Assembly: GCF_000720115.1 (NCBI RefSeq)
Contig: NZ_JOIR01000028.1
Coordinates: 76,905-140,904, forward strand
From: Streptomyces sp. NRRL F-2580
GTDB lineage: Bacteria > Actinomycetota > Actinomycetes > Streptomycetales > Streptomycetaceae
Length of the DNA stretch: 64,000 bases
Reading direction: 5' to 3'
Shown here one piece after another: positions 46,051-54,444 of this stretch (position 1 is its first letter; every line of letters starts with the position of its first letter). A program made the translations under genes and the position numbers. The notes below the pieces were generated by a model that made no database searches, had not been told where the DNA came from, and was given only the letters and a program-made list of their open reading frames with translations.

Positions 46051-47739
46051 GTGCCGCCTCGCCTGCGTGCGTCGCTCCCCTGTCTGACCGCGGCCGCCCT
46101 GTTCGCCTTCGCGCTCTCCCCCGCCGCGGTGGCGGCCGAGCCCCGGGCGACCTCGGACACCCCGCTCGCGCTCACCCCGCCCATGGGCTGGAACAACTGG
46201 GCGCACTACATGTGCGACATCGACGAGGCCAAGGTCGTCGCCAACGCCGACGCGCTCGTGTCGAGCGGGCTCGCGGCCAAGGGCTACGACACGGTGACGG
46301 TCGACGACTGCTGGATGACCAAGAGCCGGGACGCGCAGGGCGCTCTGGTCGTCGACACGGTGAAGTTCCCGCACGGCATGGCCTGGCTCGGCGATTACCT
46401 GCACGACAAGGGCCTGAAGTTCGGCATCTACCAGGACGCCGGCTCCCTCACCTGTGAGAAGTACCCCGGCAGCGGCGCGCCCCAGGGCGGCGGGGCGGAC
46501 CACTACGCCGAGGACGCCCGGCAGTTCGCCTCCTGGAACGTCGACTACGTGAAGATGGACGGCTGCAACCTGTGGGTGCCGGCGGGGCAGACCAAGGAGC
46601 AGGCCTACCGGGGCGCCTACAACGCCGTGGCGAAGGCGCTGCGGGAGAGCGGCCGGGACATGGTCCTGTCGGCGTCCGCGCCCGCCTACTTCCAGCAGGG
46701 TGAATGGGGCGGCTCCGACTGGCACAAGGTCCTCGGCTGGGTCGGCGAGACCGGTCAGCTGTGGCGCGAGGGCAAGGACATCAAGGTCTACAACCCGGCC
46801 ACGCCCGCCGCCTCACGGTGGAGTTCGGTCCTCGGCAACTACGGCTACAACCGCTGGCTCGGCCGGTACGCGGGCCCCGGCAACTGGAACGACCCCGACT
46901 TCCTGATCGCGGGCGCCCCCGGGCTCACAGCGGCCGAGAGCCGCAGCCAGGTCGCCCTCTGGGCCATGATGGCCTCCCCGTTCATCCTGTCCTCCGAGGT
47001 CTCCGAGCTGACCTCCCAGGGGCTCGCGGCCCTCGGGAACACCCGCATGATCGAGCTGGACCAGGACCCGATGGGTCGTCAGGGCGCGGTGGTCTCCTCC
47101 AACGCCACCTTCGAGATCCTCACCCGGCCGCTCGCGAACGGCGACCGCGCGGTGGCCGTGCTCAACCGCTCGGCCACCACCCGGGACATCCGGGTGCCGC
47201 TCGACGAGATCGGCCTGAGCGACTGCACGGCAGACGCGCAGGACCTGTGGAACGGCAGCCGCCGGGAGGTCTCCGACGCGCTGACCGGGAGGCTGGCCGG
47301 GCACGACACCGCGGTCTGGCGGCTCAGCCCGCGCGGCTGCGCCGAGGCCGCGCCGACCGGGCAGGTCGTCGGTGACGGCGCCCGGTGCGCCGACGGCGCC
47401 AACACCACCGGCCTCGGCGCGGTCGTGATGGCCACCTGCACCGGGGCCCCCGACCAGCGGTGGACCCTGCGCGACGACGCGAGCCTGCGGCTGGCCGGCG
47501 ACTGCCTCTCCGCCGGCGACGACGGCCTCGTGGAGCTGGCCGACTGCGCGCCCCCGCGGGACCGCCGGCCCGGCCAGAGCTGGACGCACCTGCGCGGCGG
47601 AGCCCTCGTGGAGCGGGAGAGCGGGATGTGCCTGACCGCACCGGCCGCCGCCGCGACCCCGGACGCCCCGGCCGCGCGACTGCGGCTGACCGCCTGCGGC
47701 GACCACCGGGTCGACCAGGCCTGGGCCCTGCCGGTCTGA
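46051..47739 (+). CDS. Secreted GH27 alpha-galactosidase with a C-terminal ricin-like domain
   Basis: The 562-residue protein has a signal peptide (about 1-30), a GH27 barrel and a C-terminal beta-trefoil-like domain (about 430-562). Barrel features are LTPPMGWNNWAHY, VDDCWM, the nucleophile in VDYVKMDGC (Asp170) and the acid/base Asp in LWREGKDI. The trefoil has DQRWTL, GQSW and DQAWAL repeats that resemble Q-x-W carbohydrate-binding motifs. It releases terminal alpha-galactose outside the cell. The GTG at 46051 follows AAGGAG with five bases of spacing. The GH89 gene begins 28 bases after its stop. Confidence 0.92.
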   Translation: MPPRLRASLPCLTAAALFAFALSPAAVAAEPRATSDTPLALTPPMGWNNWAHYMCDIDEAKVVANADALVSSGLAAKGYDTVTVDDCWMTKSRDAQGALVVDTVKFPHGMAWLGDYLHDKGLKFGIYQDAGSLTCEKYPGSGAPQGGGADHYAEDARQFASWNVDYVKMDGCNLWVPAGQTKEQAYRGAYNAVAKALRESGRDMVLSASAPAYFQQGEWGGSDWHKVLGWVGETGQLWREGKDIKVYNPATPAASRWSSVLGNYGYNRWLGRYAGPGNWNDPDFLIAGAPGLTAAESRSQVALWAMMASPFILSSEVSELTSQGLAALGNTRMIELDQDPMGRQGAVVSSNATFEILTRPLANGDRAVAVLNRSATTRDIRVPLDEIGLSDCTADAQDLWNGSRREVSDALTGRLAGHDTAVWRLSPRGCAEAAPTGQVVGDGARCADGANTTGLGAVVMATCTGAPDQRWTLRDDASLRLAGDCLSAGDDGLVELADCAPPRDRRPGQSWTHLRGGALVERESGMCLTAPAAAATPDAPAARLRLTACGDHRVDQAWALPV

Positions 47740-47767
47740 CGGCCCGAGCCCACGGATGAGGAACCCG

Positions 47768-50077
47768 ATGCCGCGAAGCGGGCGCCGTCTGCCCGGCCCC
47801 CGTCGCCACCCGCTCGCCCTCGCCGCTCTTCCCGCGGCGCTGCTGGCGCTGATCTGCGCGGGGCCCGCCCCCGGGGCCACGGCCCCGGGGGCGGGGTCGC
47901 CCGCACCTGCCGACGTACGGCCTGATGCGCGGGTCACCGTACCCGCGCACGCGGGCGCGCCCCGGAGCCGGAGCTTCGACACCGCGCCCGCGCGGGCCGC
48001 CCTGGAGCGGCTGCTCCCGCGCCACCACGGCCAGTTCACCCTGGTGCCCGACACCGCCGCCGGCGCCGACACCTTCACCGTGTCCGGGACCGCCGGTGCG
48101 ATCACCGTGCGCGGCAGCACCGGAGCCACCCTGCTCACCGGTGTCGGCTGGTACCTCCAGCACGTCGCCGGGGTCGACATCGGCTGGCCCGGCGACAGCA
48201 TCGGCCTGCTGCCCGCCCGGCTGCCGGCCGTCCCCGCGCCGGTCACCCGCGGCGCACAGGTCCCGCACCGGTACGCCCTCAACGACACCGACGACGGCTA
48301 CTCCGGCCCGTACCGCACCTTCGAGGAACACCAGCGGCAGATCGACCTGCTCGCCCTGCACGGCATCAACGAGGTGTTCGTGCAGGTGGGAGCGGAGTAC
48401 CCGTACTACCGCGCACTCCAGGACTTCGGCTACTCCGCCGAGGAGCTGCGGCAGTGGATCCCCGGCCCCGCCCACCAGAGCTGGTGGCTGCTGCAGAACC
48501 TGAGCGGTTTCGGCGGCCCGGTCACCGAGCGGCTGATGCGGGAGCGGGCCGAACTGGGCGGGCGGATCGCCGAGCAGCTGCGCGGGCTCGGCATGACCCC
48601 GGTGCTGCCCGGCTACTTCGGCACCGTGCCGCCGGAGTTCGCCGCGCGCAACCCCGGGGCGGCCACGGTGACCCAGGGCGACTGGGCCGGCTTCGACCGT
48701 CCCGACTGGCTGGACCCCGCCTCGCCCGTCTTCCGGAGGCTGGCCGCCGCCTACTACGCGGAGCAGCGCGCGGTGTTCGGGGACAGCACGATGTACCGGA
48801 TGAGCCCGCTGCACGAGGGCGGACAGACCGGGTCCGTGGACGTCGGCGCCGCGGCGGGCGCCATCCAGGACGCGCTGCAGGCCGCCCACCCGGGCGCGCT
48901 GTGGGCGGTGCTGGGCTGGCAGGACGACCCGACCCCCGAGCTGCTGGCCGGGGTGGACACGTCGCGGCTGCTGATCCTGGACGGACTGTCGGACCGGTAC
49001 AACCGGTTGGACCGCGAGGCCCGTTGGGGCGGTGCCCCGTACGCGATGGGCACCATCTACAACTTCGGCGGGCACACCACGATCGGCGCGAACACCTCCG
49101 TGTGGCTTGAACGGTTCGGCCCCTGGCGCGCCAAGGGCAACAGCGCGCTCGCCGGGATCGCCTACCTGCCGGAGGCCACCGGGACCAACCCGGCGGCCTT
49201 CGACCTGTTCACGGACCTGGCCTGGGAGCCGGGGGTGATCGACCAGCGGAAGTGGTTCGCCGATTTCGCGGCCCGCCGCTACGGCCGGCCCGACCCCGCG
49301 GCCGCCGCGGCCTGGGAGGAGCTGCGCAAGGGGCCGTACAGCACCTCCTCGGGTCTGTGGTCGGAGTCGCAGGACAGCCTGTTCACCGCCCGGCCCAACC
49401 TGACCGCGGCCGGGGCGGCGTACTGGAGCCCCAAGTCCATGCGCTATCCGGCCGGTTCGGTCCGCAGGGCGCTGGACCGGCTGCTTGAGGTGGCCCCGGA
49501 GCTGCGCGGCTCCAGCGCCTACCGCTTCGACCTGGTGGACACCGCCCGGCAGGCCCTCGCCAACCACTCGCGCGTGCTGCTGCCGAGGATCAAGGCGGCG
49601 TACGAGGCCGAGGACCTGCCCCTCTTCCGCAAGCTCACGGCCGAATGGCGGGAGGGCGAGGCGAAACTGGACGCGGTGACCGGCTCCGATCCGAACTTCC
49701 TCCTCGGCAGCCGGCTCGCCGGGGCCCGCGCCTGGGGCGCCGACCGGGCCGAGCAGGACCGGTACGAGTACGACACCCGCTCCCTGCTCAGCGTGTGGGG
49801 CCGCCGCAGCACCAGCGAGGGCGGCTTCCTGCACGACTACGCGAACCGCGAATGGAGCGGCCTGGTCTCGGAGCTGTACGCGAGGCGGTGGGCGCTCTAC
49901 TTCGGCTCGCTGGAGGAGGCGCTGGTACGGCGGGCCGCGCCGCGGGCGATCGACTGGCCCGCCTTCGAGGAGGAGTGGGCCGGGCGCACCACCCGGCACC
50001 CGGACCGGCCGAGCGGGGACCCCTACCGCCTGGCCGCCGCGGTCGCGGCGGCCCTCCCGCCGGCCCCCACGGGCTGA
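47768..50077 (+). CDS. Secreted GH89 alpha-N-acetylglucosaminidase
   Basis: The 769-residue protein has a signal peptide (about 1-40), an N-terminal carbohydrate-binding-like domain (about 70-150) and a GH89 barrel. GVGWYLQHVAGVDIGWPGD, NEVFVQVGAEYPYYR, GFGGPVTERLM and the Glu in SPLHEGGQTG are visible, with a helical C-terminal domain. It corresponds to human NAGLU and the clostridial mucin-active enzymes, which release terminal alpha-GlcNAc. I chose the ATG at 47768 because GAGGAA precedes it; the ATG at 47756 lacks a site. It probably forms an operon with the GH27 gene. Confidence 0.92.
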   Translation: MPRSGRRLPGPRRHPLALAALPAALLALICAGPAPGATAPGAGSPAPADVRPDARVTVPAHAGAPRSRSFDTAPARAALERLLPRHHGQFTLVPDTAAGADTFTVSGTAGAITVRGSTGATLLTGVGWYLQHVAGVDIGWPGDSIGLLPARLPAVPAPVTRGAQVPHRYALNDTDDGYSGPYRTFEEHQRQIDLLALHGINEVFVQVGAEYPYYRALQDFGYSAEELRQWIPGPAHQSWWLLQNLSGFGGPVTERLMRERAELGGRIAEQLRGLGMTPVLPGYFGTVPPEFAARNPGAATVTQGDWAGFDRPDWLDPASPVFRRLAAAYYAEQRAVFGDSTMYRMSPLHEGGQTGSVDVGAAAGAIQDALQAAHPGALWAVLGWQDDPTPELLAGVDTSRLLILDGLSDRYNRLDREARWGGAPYAMGTIYNFGGHTTIGANTSVWLERFGPWRAKGNSALAGIAYLPEATGTNPAAFDLFTDLAWEPGVIDQRKWFADFAARRYGRPDPAAAAAWEELRKGPYSTSSGLWSESQDSLFTARPNLTAAGAAYWSPKSMRYPAGSVRRALDRLLEVAPELRGSSAYRFDLVDTARQALANHSRVLLPRIKAAYEAEDLPLFRKLTAEWREGEAKLDAVTGSDPNFLLGSRLAGARAWGADRAEQDRYEYDTRSLLSVWGRRSTSEGGFLHDYANREWSGLVSELYARRWALYFGSLEEALVRRAAPRAIDWPAFEEEWAGRTTRHPDRPSGDPYRLAAAVAAALPPAPTG

Positions 50078-50108
50078 CCCGCGCCGCGGACCCGCCCGGC
50101 GTCCGGGC

Positions 50109-50136
50109 GGCCCCGCGGCCCCGCGGCCCCGCGGCC
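50109..50136 (+). repeat. 8-bp tandem repeat GGCCCCGC (three and a half copies)
   Basis: Three exact tandem copies fill 50109-50132, with a partial fourth copy to 50136. It lies in the spacer after the GH89 gene and could also fold as a G+C-rich hairpin. Confidence 0.6.
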
Positions 50137-50220
50137 GGGCATCACGGCCTTCGTTCCCTCCTCGCCCGGGCGGCGGCACGGCGTCGCCGCGGGGACGCCC
50201 GGGCGCGGCACACTTGCGGT

Positions 50221-51837
50221 GTGGAGGCAGACCCGAGCCGGTCCGCGCGGCCGCGGCGCGTGACGAGCGCCGTCAGCGGGATCGTCGCGGCCGTCGCCGG
50301 GCTGGCGTTCGCGCAGCTGGCCGCGGCCGCCGTGCGGCCCGAGTCCTCGCCGGTCACCGCGGTCGGCGGGACGGCCGTCGACCTGACGCCGGTGGCCGTC
50401 CGGGAGTGGGCCATCCGGCTGTTCGGCACCGCGGACAAGCTGGTGCTGACGCTCGGCATCGTCGCCGTCCTGGTCGTGGTCGCCGCCCTGGCCGGGCTGC
50501 TGTCCGTACGCCACCTGCCCGCCGGGATCGCGGTCGCGGGCGGGTTCGGGCTGCTCGGGGCGGCGGCCGCCCTCAGCCGTCCGGAGGCCTCCTGGTGGGA
50601 CGCGCTGCCCTCGCTGCTGGGCGGACTGACCGCGGCCGGGGTGCTGTGGCTGCTGGTCACGGCGGCGAAGCGGCCCCGGCCGGCCGGGGCGCCACCCAGG
50701 GGGTCCCCCCGGACGGAGTCTGGGGGAGGGAGCTGGGCCATGGACCGGCGCGGCTTCGGCCGGCTGGTCACCGGCGTCCTGGCAGCCTCGGTCGCGGCCG
50801 GCTTCGCCGGGCGGCGCCTGGGCGCCCACGGTTCGGCCGGTGCCACCGCATCCCGGGCCCGCTTCGTCCTCCCCCGGCCCGCCGTGCCCGCGCCGCCGGT
50901 GCCGGCGGGCGCGGACCTGCGGGTGCCGGGGCTGGCCCCGTTCCTCACCCCCGACCGCGACTTCTACCGGGTGGACACCGCCCTGGTCATCCCGCGCGTG
51001 GACGCCGACACCTGGCGGCTGCGCATCCACGGCGAGGGCGTCACGCGGCCCCTCACCCTCGATCTGCGGGAGCTGCTCAGCCGGCCCCTGGTCGAGCACG
51101 ACATCACCCTCACCTGCGTGTCGAACGAGGTCGGGGGCCCGTACGCGGGCAACGCCCGCTGGCTCGGCGTGCGCCTCGCCGACCTGCTCCGCGAGGCGGG
51201 GGTGCGGCCGCCGTCCCGCGGCGGGCCGGCCGACCAGCTGGTGTCGCGTTCGGTGGACGGCATGACGATCGGCACGCCCGTCGAGGCCGTCATGGACGGC
51301 CGGGAGGCGCTGCTGGCCGTCGGCATGAACGGCGAGCCGCTGCCCTTCGCGCACGGCTTCCCGGTCCGGATGGTCGTACCGGGCCTGTACGGGTACGTCT
51401 CCGCGTGCAAATGGCTCACCGAGCTGCGGCTGACCACCTTCGGCGCGTACGACGCCTATTGGGTGCGGCGGTCCTGGGCGCAGCAGGCCCCGGTCAAGAC
51501 GCAGTCGCGGATCGACACCCCGCGGCCGTACGCCGACCTGGCACCGGGCCGGGTGGCGGTCGCCGGGGTGGCGTGGGCGCAGCACCGCGGGATCGAGGGG
51601 GTCGAGGTACGGGTGGACGGCGGCCCCTGGCAGCGGGCGCGGCTCGGGGCCGCGGACGGGGTGGACACCTGGCGGCAGTGGGTGTGGCCGTGGGAGGCGA
51701 CGCCCGGGCGGCACAGGCTGGAGGTCCGCGCGATCGACGGGACGGGCGCGGTCCAGACGGGGCTCCGCGCCGGGACCGTGCCGGACGGGGCGACCGGGTG
51801 GCACTCGGTGGAGGTGCAGGTGAAGGCTCTCGGCTGA
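50221..51837 (+). CDS. Membrane-anchored molybdopterin-dependent oxidoreductase (sulfite-oxidase fold)
   Basis: The 538-residue protein has an N-terminal membrane domain of about four segments (about 18-150), a linker, a twin-arginine-like motif DRRGFGRLVTG (about 175-185) and a catalytic sulfite-oxidase-type domain. Cys299 in LTCVSNEVGG is the expected molybdenum ligand, and KWLTELRLTTF follows. A C-terminal dimerisation domain (about 430-538) completes it. It probably oxidises or reduces a small substrate at the outer face. The GTG at 50221 has no clear ribosome site. A REP-like palindrome is translated inside the linker. Confidence 0.82.
   Translation: MEADPSRSARPRRVTSAVSGIVAAVAGLAFAQLAAAAVRPESSPVTAVGGTAVDLTPVAVREWAIRLFGTADKLVLTLGIVAVLVVVAALAGLLSVRHLPAGIAVAGGFGLLGAAAALSRPEASWWDALPSLLGGLTAAGVLWLLVTAAKRPRPAGAPPRGSPRTESGGGSWAMDRRGFGRLVTGVLAASVAAGFAGRRLGAHGSAGATASRARFVLPRPAVPAPPVPAGADLRVPGLAPFLTPDRDFYRVDTALVIPRVDADTWRLRIHGEGVTRPLTLDLRELLSRPLVEHDITLTCVSNEVGGPYAGNARWLGVRLADLLREAGVRPPSRGGPADQLVSRSVDGMTIGTPVEAVMDGREALLAVGMNGEPLPFAHGFPVRMVVPGLYGYVSACKWLTELRLTTFGAYDAYWVRRSWAQQAPVKTQSRIDTPRPYADLAPGRVAVAGVAWAQHRGIEGVEVRVDGGPWQRARLGAADGVDTWRQWVWPWEATPGRHRLEVRAIDGTGAVQTGLRAGTVPDGATGWHSVEVQVKALG
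50696..50730 (+). repeat. REP-like palindromic element inside the oxidoreductase gene
   Basis: A run CCAGGGGGTCCCCCCGGACG is followed by GAGTCTGGGGGAGGG and folds into a stem of CCCCCGGAC with GTCTGGGGG (one G-T pair, 3-base loop). It resembles a dispersed G+C-rich repeat I recall from many Streptomyces genomes. Here it is translated in frame into a Gly/Ser/Pro linker between the membrane and catalytic domains. Confidence 0.6.
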
Positions 51838-51840
51838 TCG

Positions 51841-51942
51841 CCGGACTGCCTCGGCTGCCGGACCGGCTCGGCGGCTGGACTGCCTCGGCTGCCGGACTGC
51901 CTCGGCTGCGGGACCGGCTCGGCGGCTGGACTGCCTCGGCGG
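51841..51942 (+). repeat. 51-bp tandem duplication
   Basis: Two adjacent 51-base copies (51841-51891 and 51892-51942) differ at one internal position and at the end. Each is itself built from shorter related pieces around GGACTGCCTCGGCTG and GGACCGGCTCGGCGG. It fills the spacer between the molybdoenzyme stop and the next gene. Confidence 0.75.
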
Positions 51943-52003
51943 CGCATCCACGGAATAATCCGAACATCGTTGACATGTCGTCCGTACGACAGGAGCCGGC
52001 GCC

Positions 52004-53071
52004 GTGGAGCTGACCAGTACGTCGTTCCTCGTCACATTGATCGTCGTGACCGCGCTCGCCGTGCTCACCGCGCTGCTGCTGTGGAACCGGGTCCCCGGGC
52101 CGGGATGGGTGCGGTGGCCGGCGCGGGTGCTGATGATCGGTCTGTGCCAGCTCACCGCCATCTGCGTGGTGGCCACCTGGATCAACGGCAGTTACGGGCT
52201 CTACGCCTCCTGGGACGACCTGCTGGGCGCCGACGACGTGCAGGACGCGGGCGCGACGACCGGGCCGACGATGGGCCGGGCCAGGTTCACGCAGAACGGG
52301 GACGGCACGCGGACCACCTTCTTCCGTGGCTCCCATTCGAAGCTCGCCGGACAGGTGACCGTGTGGACTCCCGCGGAGTACAGCGCGCCGGGCGCGGACC
52401 GGACACGTTTCCCGGTGCTGATGCTGCTGCACGGGTATCCGGGCACGCCCCGGACGTGGATCGACCTCGGCGACATGCCCGGTGCGCTGGGGCAGCTGGT
52501 GGAGCTGGGCGCGGCGCACCCCTTCATCGTGGTGATCCCGGAGATCTACCCGGGCGGGGTGAACACCGACTGCAGCAACACCCCGCAGCGCAGGATCGCC
52601 GACTGGCTCGCGCTGGACGTGCCGGATCTGGTCGCGCGGAACTTCCGTACGCTGCCCAGCCCGGGCGGCTGGGGGCTGATGGGGGTCTCCACCGGCGGGT
52701 TCTGCGCGGCCAAGCTGCCGTTGCAGTACCCGAAGGTGTTCCGGGCGGGCGCGGCCCTGGACCCGGACCCGCTGACGGGCGACCCGGAGGTGCTCCCCGA
52801 CCGGACACTGCGCGAGCGCAACAGCCCGATGTGGCTGGTGGAGCACGCGAAGAAGGCGGACGTCGGGCTGTTCCTGGCGACCTCCGCCCAGGACGAGAAC
52901 AGTCCGCCGCAGCAGCTGGAGGCCTTCGCCAAGGCCGCGGCGGGCAGCGGGGTCCGGGTCAAGACGCTCGTCCGCCCGGAGGGCGGCCACAACTTCCAGA
53001 CCTGGAGCGGGATGTACCCGGACGCGCTGGGCTGGCTGAGCACGGAACTGGCGCCGCCGAGCGCACGCTAG
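52004..53071 (+). CDS. Membrane-anchored esterase-fold protein (antigen 85/esterase D type)
   Basis: The 355-residue protein has two N-terminal membrane segments (about 8-27 and 40-60) and an extracytoplasmic alpha/beta-hydrolase domain of the PF00756 family. Visible features are PVLMLLHGYPGTPRTW, the nucleophile elbow GVSTGGFCA and the His in RPEGGHNFQTW. Relatives include mycolyltransferases and putative esterases; the substrate is unknown. The GTG at 52004 follows AGGAG. It lies 166 bases after the molybdoenzyme, separated by the tandem duplication. Confidence 0.85.
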   Translation: MELTSTSFLVTLIVVTALAVLTALLLWNRVPGPGWVRWPARVLMIGLCQLTAICVVATWINGSYGLYASWDDLLGADDVQDAGATTGPTMGRARFTQNGDGTRTTFFRGSHSKLAGQVTVWTPAEYSAPGADRTRFPVLMLLHGYPGTPRTWIDLGDMPGALGQLVELGAAHPFIVVIPEIYPGGVNTDCSNTPQRRIADWLALDVPDLVARNFRTLPSPGGWGLMGVSTGGFCAAKLPLQYPKVFRAGAALDPDPLTGDPEVLPDRTLRERNSPMWLVEHAKKADVGLFLATSAQDENSPPQQLEAFAKAAAGSGVRVKTLVRPEGGHNFQTWSGMYPDALGWLSTELAPPSAR

Positions 53072-53230
53072 GCCCTGAGGCGCCGCCGCGCCCTTGCCGG
53101 GGGAGCCGTCCGCGTCACTCCCGGAACGCCTCCGGAGTGCACCGGGCGACACCCCCGGTTAGCGTGCGTGACGAGGCCTGCAACCGCGAGGTGGGGGAAC
53201 TTCGCCTTCGACCCGCATGGAGGCACCGCT

Positions 53231-54406
53231 GTGCGCCGTTCCAGGATCCTGGCCCTCACCTGTCTGAACCTGCTGCTGGGCGCTTCGCTGGCGGGCGGGT
53301 GCACCCTGAGCCGCGCCGAGAGCGCCGCGAAGGAATGCCCGGCCGGCCAGATCGCCCGGGGCGGCACGTGCCTCCCGGGCGATACGGCGGACTTCACCGC
53401 GCGGCAGGTCACCGAGGCCCTCGCGAGGTACAAGCTGACGGCGGCGATGGCCGAGGTGTGGGTCGACGGGGAACGCGTGGCGACGTCCGCGGCCGGGGAG
53501 ACGATGACGGGCTTCCCCGCGACGACGGACATGCGCTTTCGCATCGGGGCGGTCGCGATCCCCTATCTGACGACCGCGCTGCTCAAACTCGTCGACGAGG
53601 GCGAGGTCACGCTCGACGACAAGATCTCCCGGTGGCGCCCGGACCTCCCGCACGCGGACGAGATCACGCTGAAGATGCTGGCCTCGACCTCCTCCGGGTA
53701 CGCGGACTACGTCACGGACAAGGGCTTCATCGACGCGCTCTACAAGAACCCCTTCCGCACCTGGACGGCAGAGGAGCGCGTGAAGATCTCGGTCTCCAAG
53801 CCCCTGGTGCTGCCCCCCGGTTCGGGTTTCGCCTACTCGCACGCCAACTGGGTGATCCTGGGCGACATCATCGCGAAGGTGAGGCGCAAGCCCCTGGAGG
53901 AGGTGATGGTCCAGGACGTCCTCAAACCGCTCGGCCTGAGCCACACGGCCATCTCCTCCAAGGCGGACATCCCCGAGCCGGTGCTGCATTCGTTCGACAA
54001 CGAACGGGGCGTGTTCGAGGACGCCACCTACTGGAATCCCTCGTGGACGCTGGCGCCGGGCTCGGTCATGACGGGCACGCTGGAGGACGCGGCGAAGTCC
54101 TTCGCCGCGATCGGTGAGGGAAGGCTGCTGACACCCGAGTCGCACAAGGCCCAGCTCACCGGCGTCGTCAAGGTCAAGGGGGACACCTGGTACGCGCTGG
54201 GCCTGCCCGTGCAGAACACCTGGATCGTCCAGAACCCGTCCTTCGCCGGCTACGAGGGCACGGTCGCCTACCTGCCGTCCAAGAAGATCGCCATCGCGAC
54301 GGTGGCGACGCAGGGTCTCGGCAGCACCGTCCAGAACGCCAGCTCCAACGTGCTGCAGGCGATCGCCGGCCACGTGGCTCCGGAACGGCCCCTCACGCTG
54401 GGATGA
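53231..54406 (+). CDS. Serine-hydrolase (beta-lactamase-like) lipoprotein lacking the catalytic Ser and Lys
   Basis: The 391-residue lipoprotein (lipobox LAGGC, Cys24) has the class-C beta-lactamase/D-peptidase fold. The usual FRIGSVTK motif reads FRIGAVAI, with Ala107 at the Ser position and Ile110 at the Lys position. The second motif is FAYSHANW, keeping Tyr but not the usual Asn spacing, and the third block reads GYEGTVAYLPSKK. These changes would remove normal acyl-enzyme chemistry, so it is probably a pseudoenzyme that binds peptidoglycan or a partner. The GTG at 53231 follows GGAGG with seven bases of spacing. A terminator hairpin follows. Confidence 0.82.
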   Translation: MRRSRILALTCLNLLLGASLAGGCTLSRAESAAKECPAGQIARGGTCLPGDTADFTARQVTEALARYKLTAAMAEVWVDGERVATSAAGETMTGFPATTDMRFRIGAVAIPYLTTALLKLVDEGEVTLDDKISRWRPDLPHADEITLKMLASTSSGYADYVTDKGFIDALYKNPFRTWTAEERVKISVSKPLVLPPGSGFAYSHANWVILGDIIAKVRRKPLEEVMVQDVLKPLGLSHTAISSKADIPEPVLHSFDNERGVFEDATYWNPSWTLAPGSVMTGTLEDAAKSFAAIGEGRLLTPESHKAQLTGVVKVKGDTWYALGLPVQNTWIVQNPSFAGYEGTVAYLPSKKIAIATVATQGLGSTVQNASSNVLQAIAGHVAPERPLTLG

Positions 54407-54410
54407 CGGA

Positions 54411-54432
54411 CCGCCGGGAGCGGTCCCGGCGG
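54411..54432. terminator. 9-bp stem-loop between convergent genes
   Basis: CCGCCGGGA (54411-54419) pairs with TCCCGGCGG (54424-54432) over a GCGG loop. It fills the short gap between the lipoprotein and P450 genes. Confidence 0.65.
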
Positions 54433-54444
54433 GCGGCGGACGCA

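Noticed and set aside
50109..50136. Terminator hairpin for the GH89 gene
   Set aside because: The sequence is better described as a tandem 8-bp repeat. It is self-complementary only because each unit is G+C-palindromic, and no defined stem and loop stands out.
47324..50179. A 951-codon open frame on the minus strand opposite the GH27 and GH89 genes
   Set aside because: The plus-strand enzymes have clear signal peptides and catalytic motifs; the minus frame shows only low-complexity composition.
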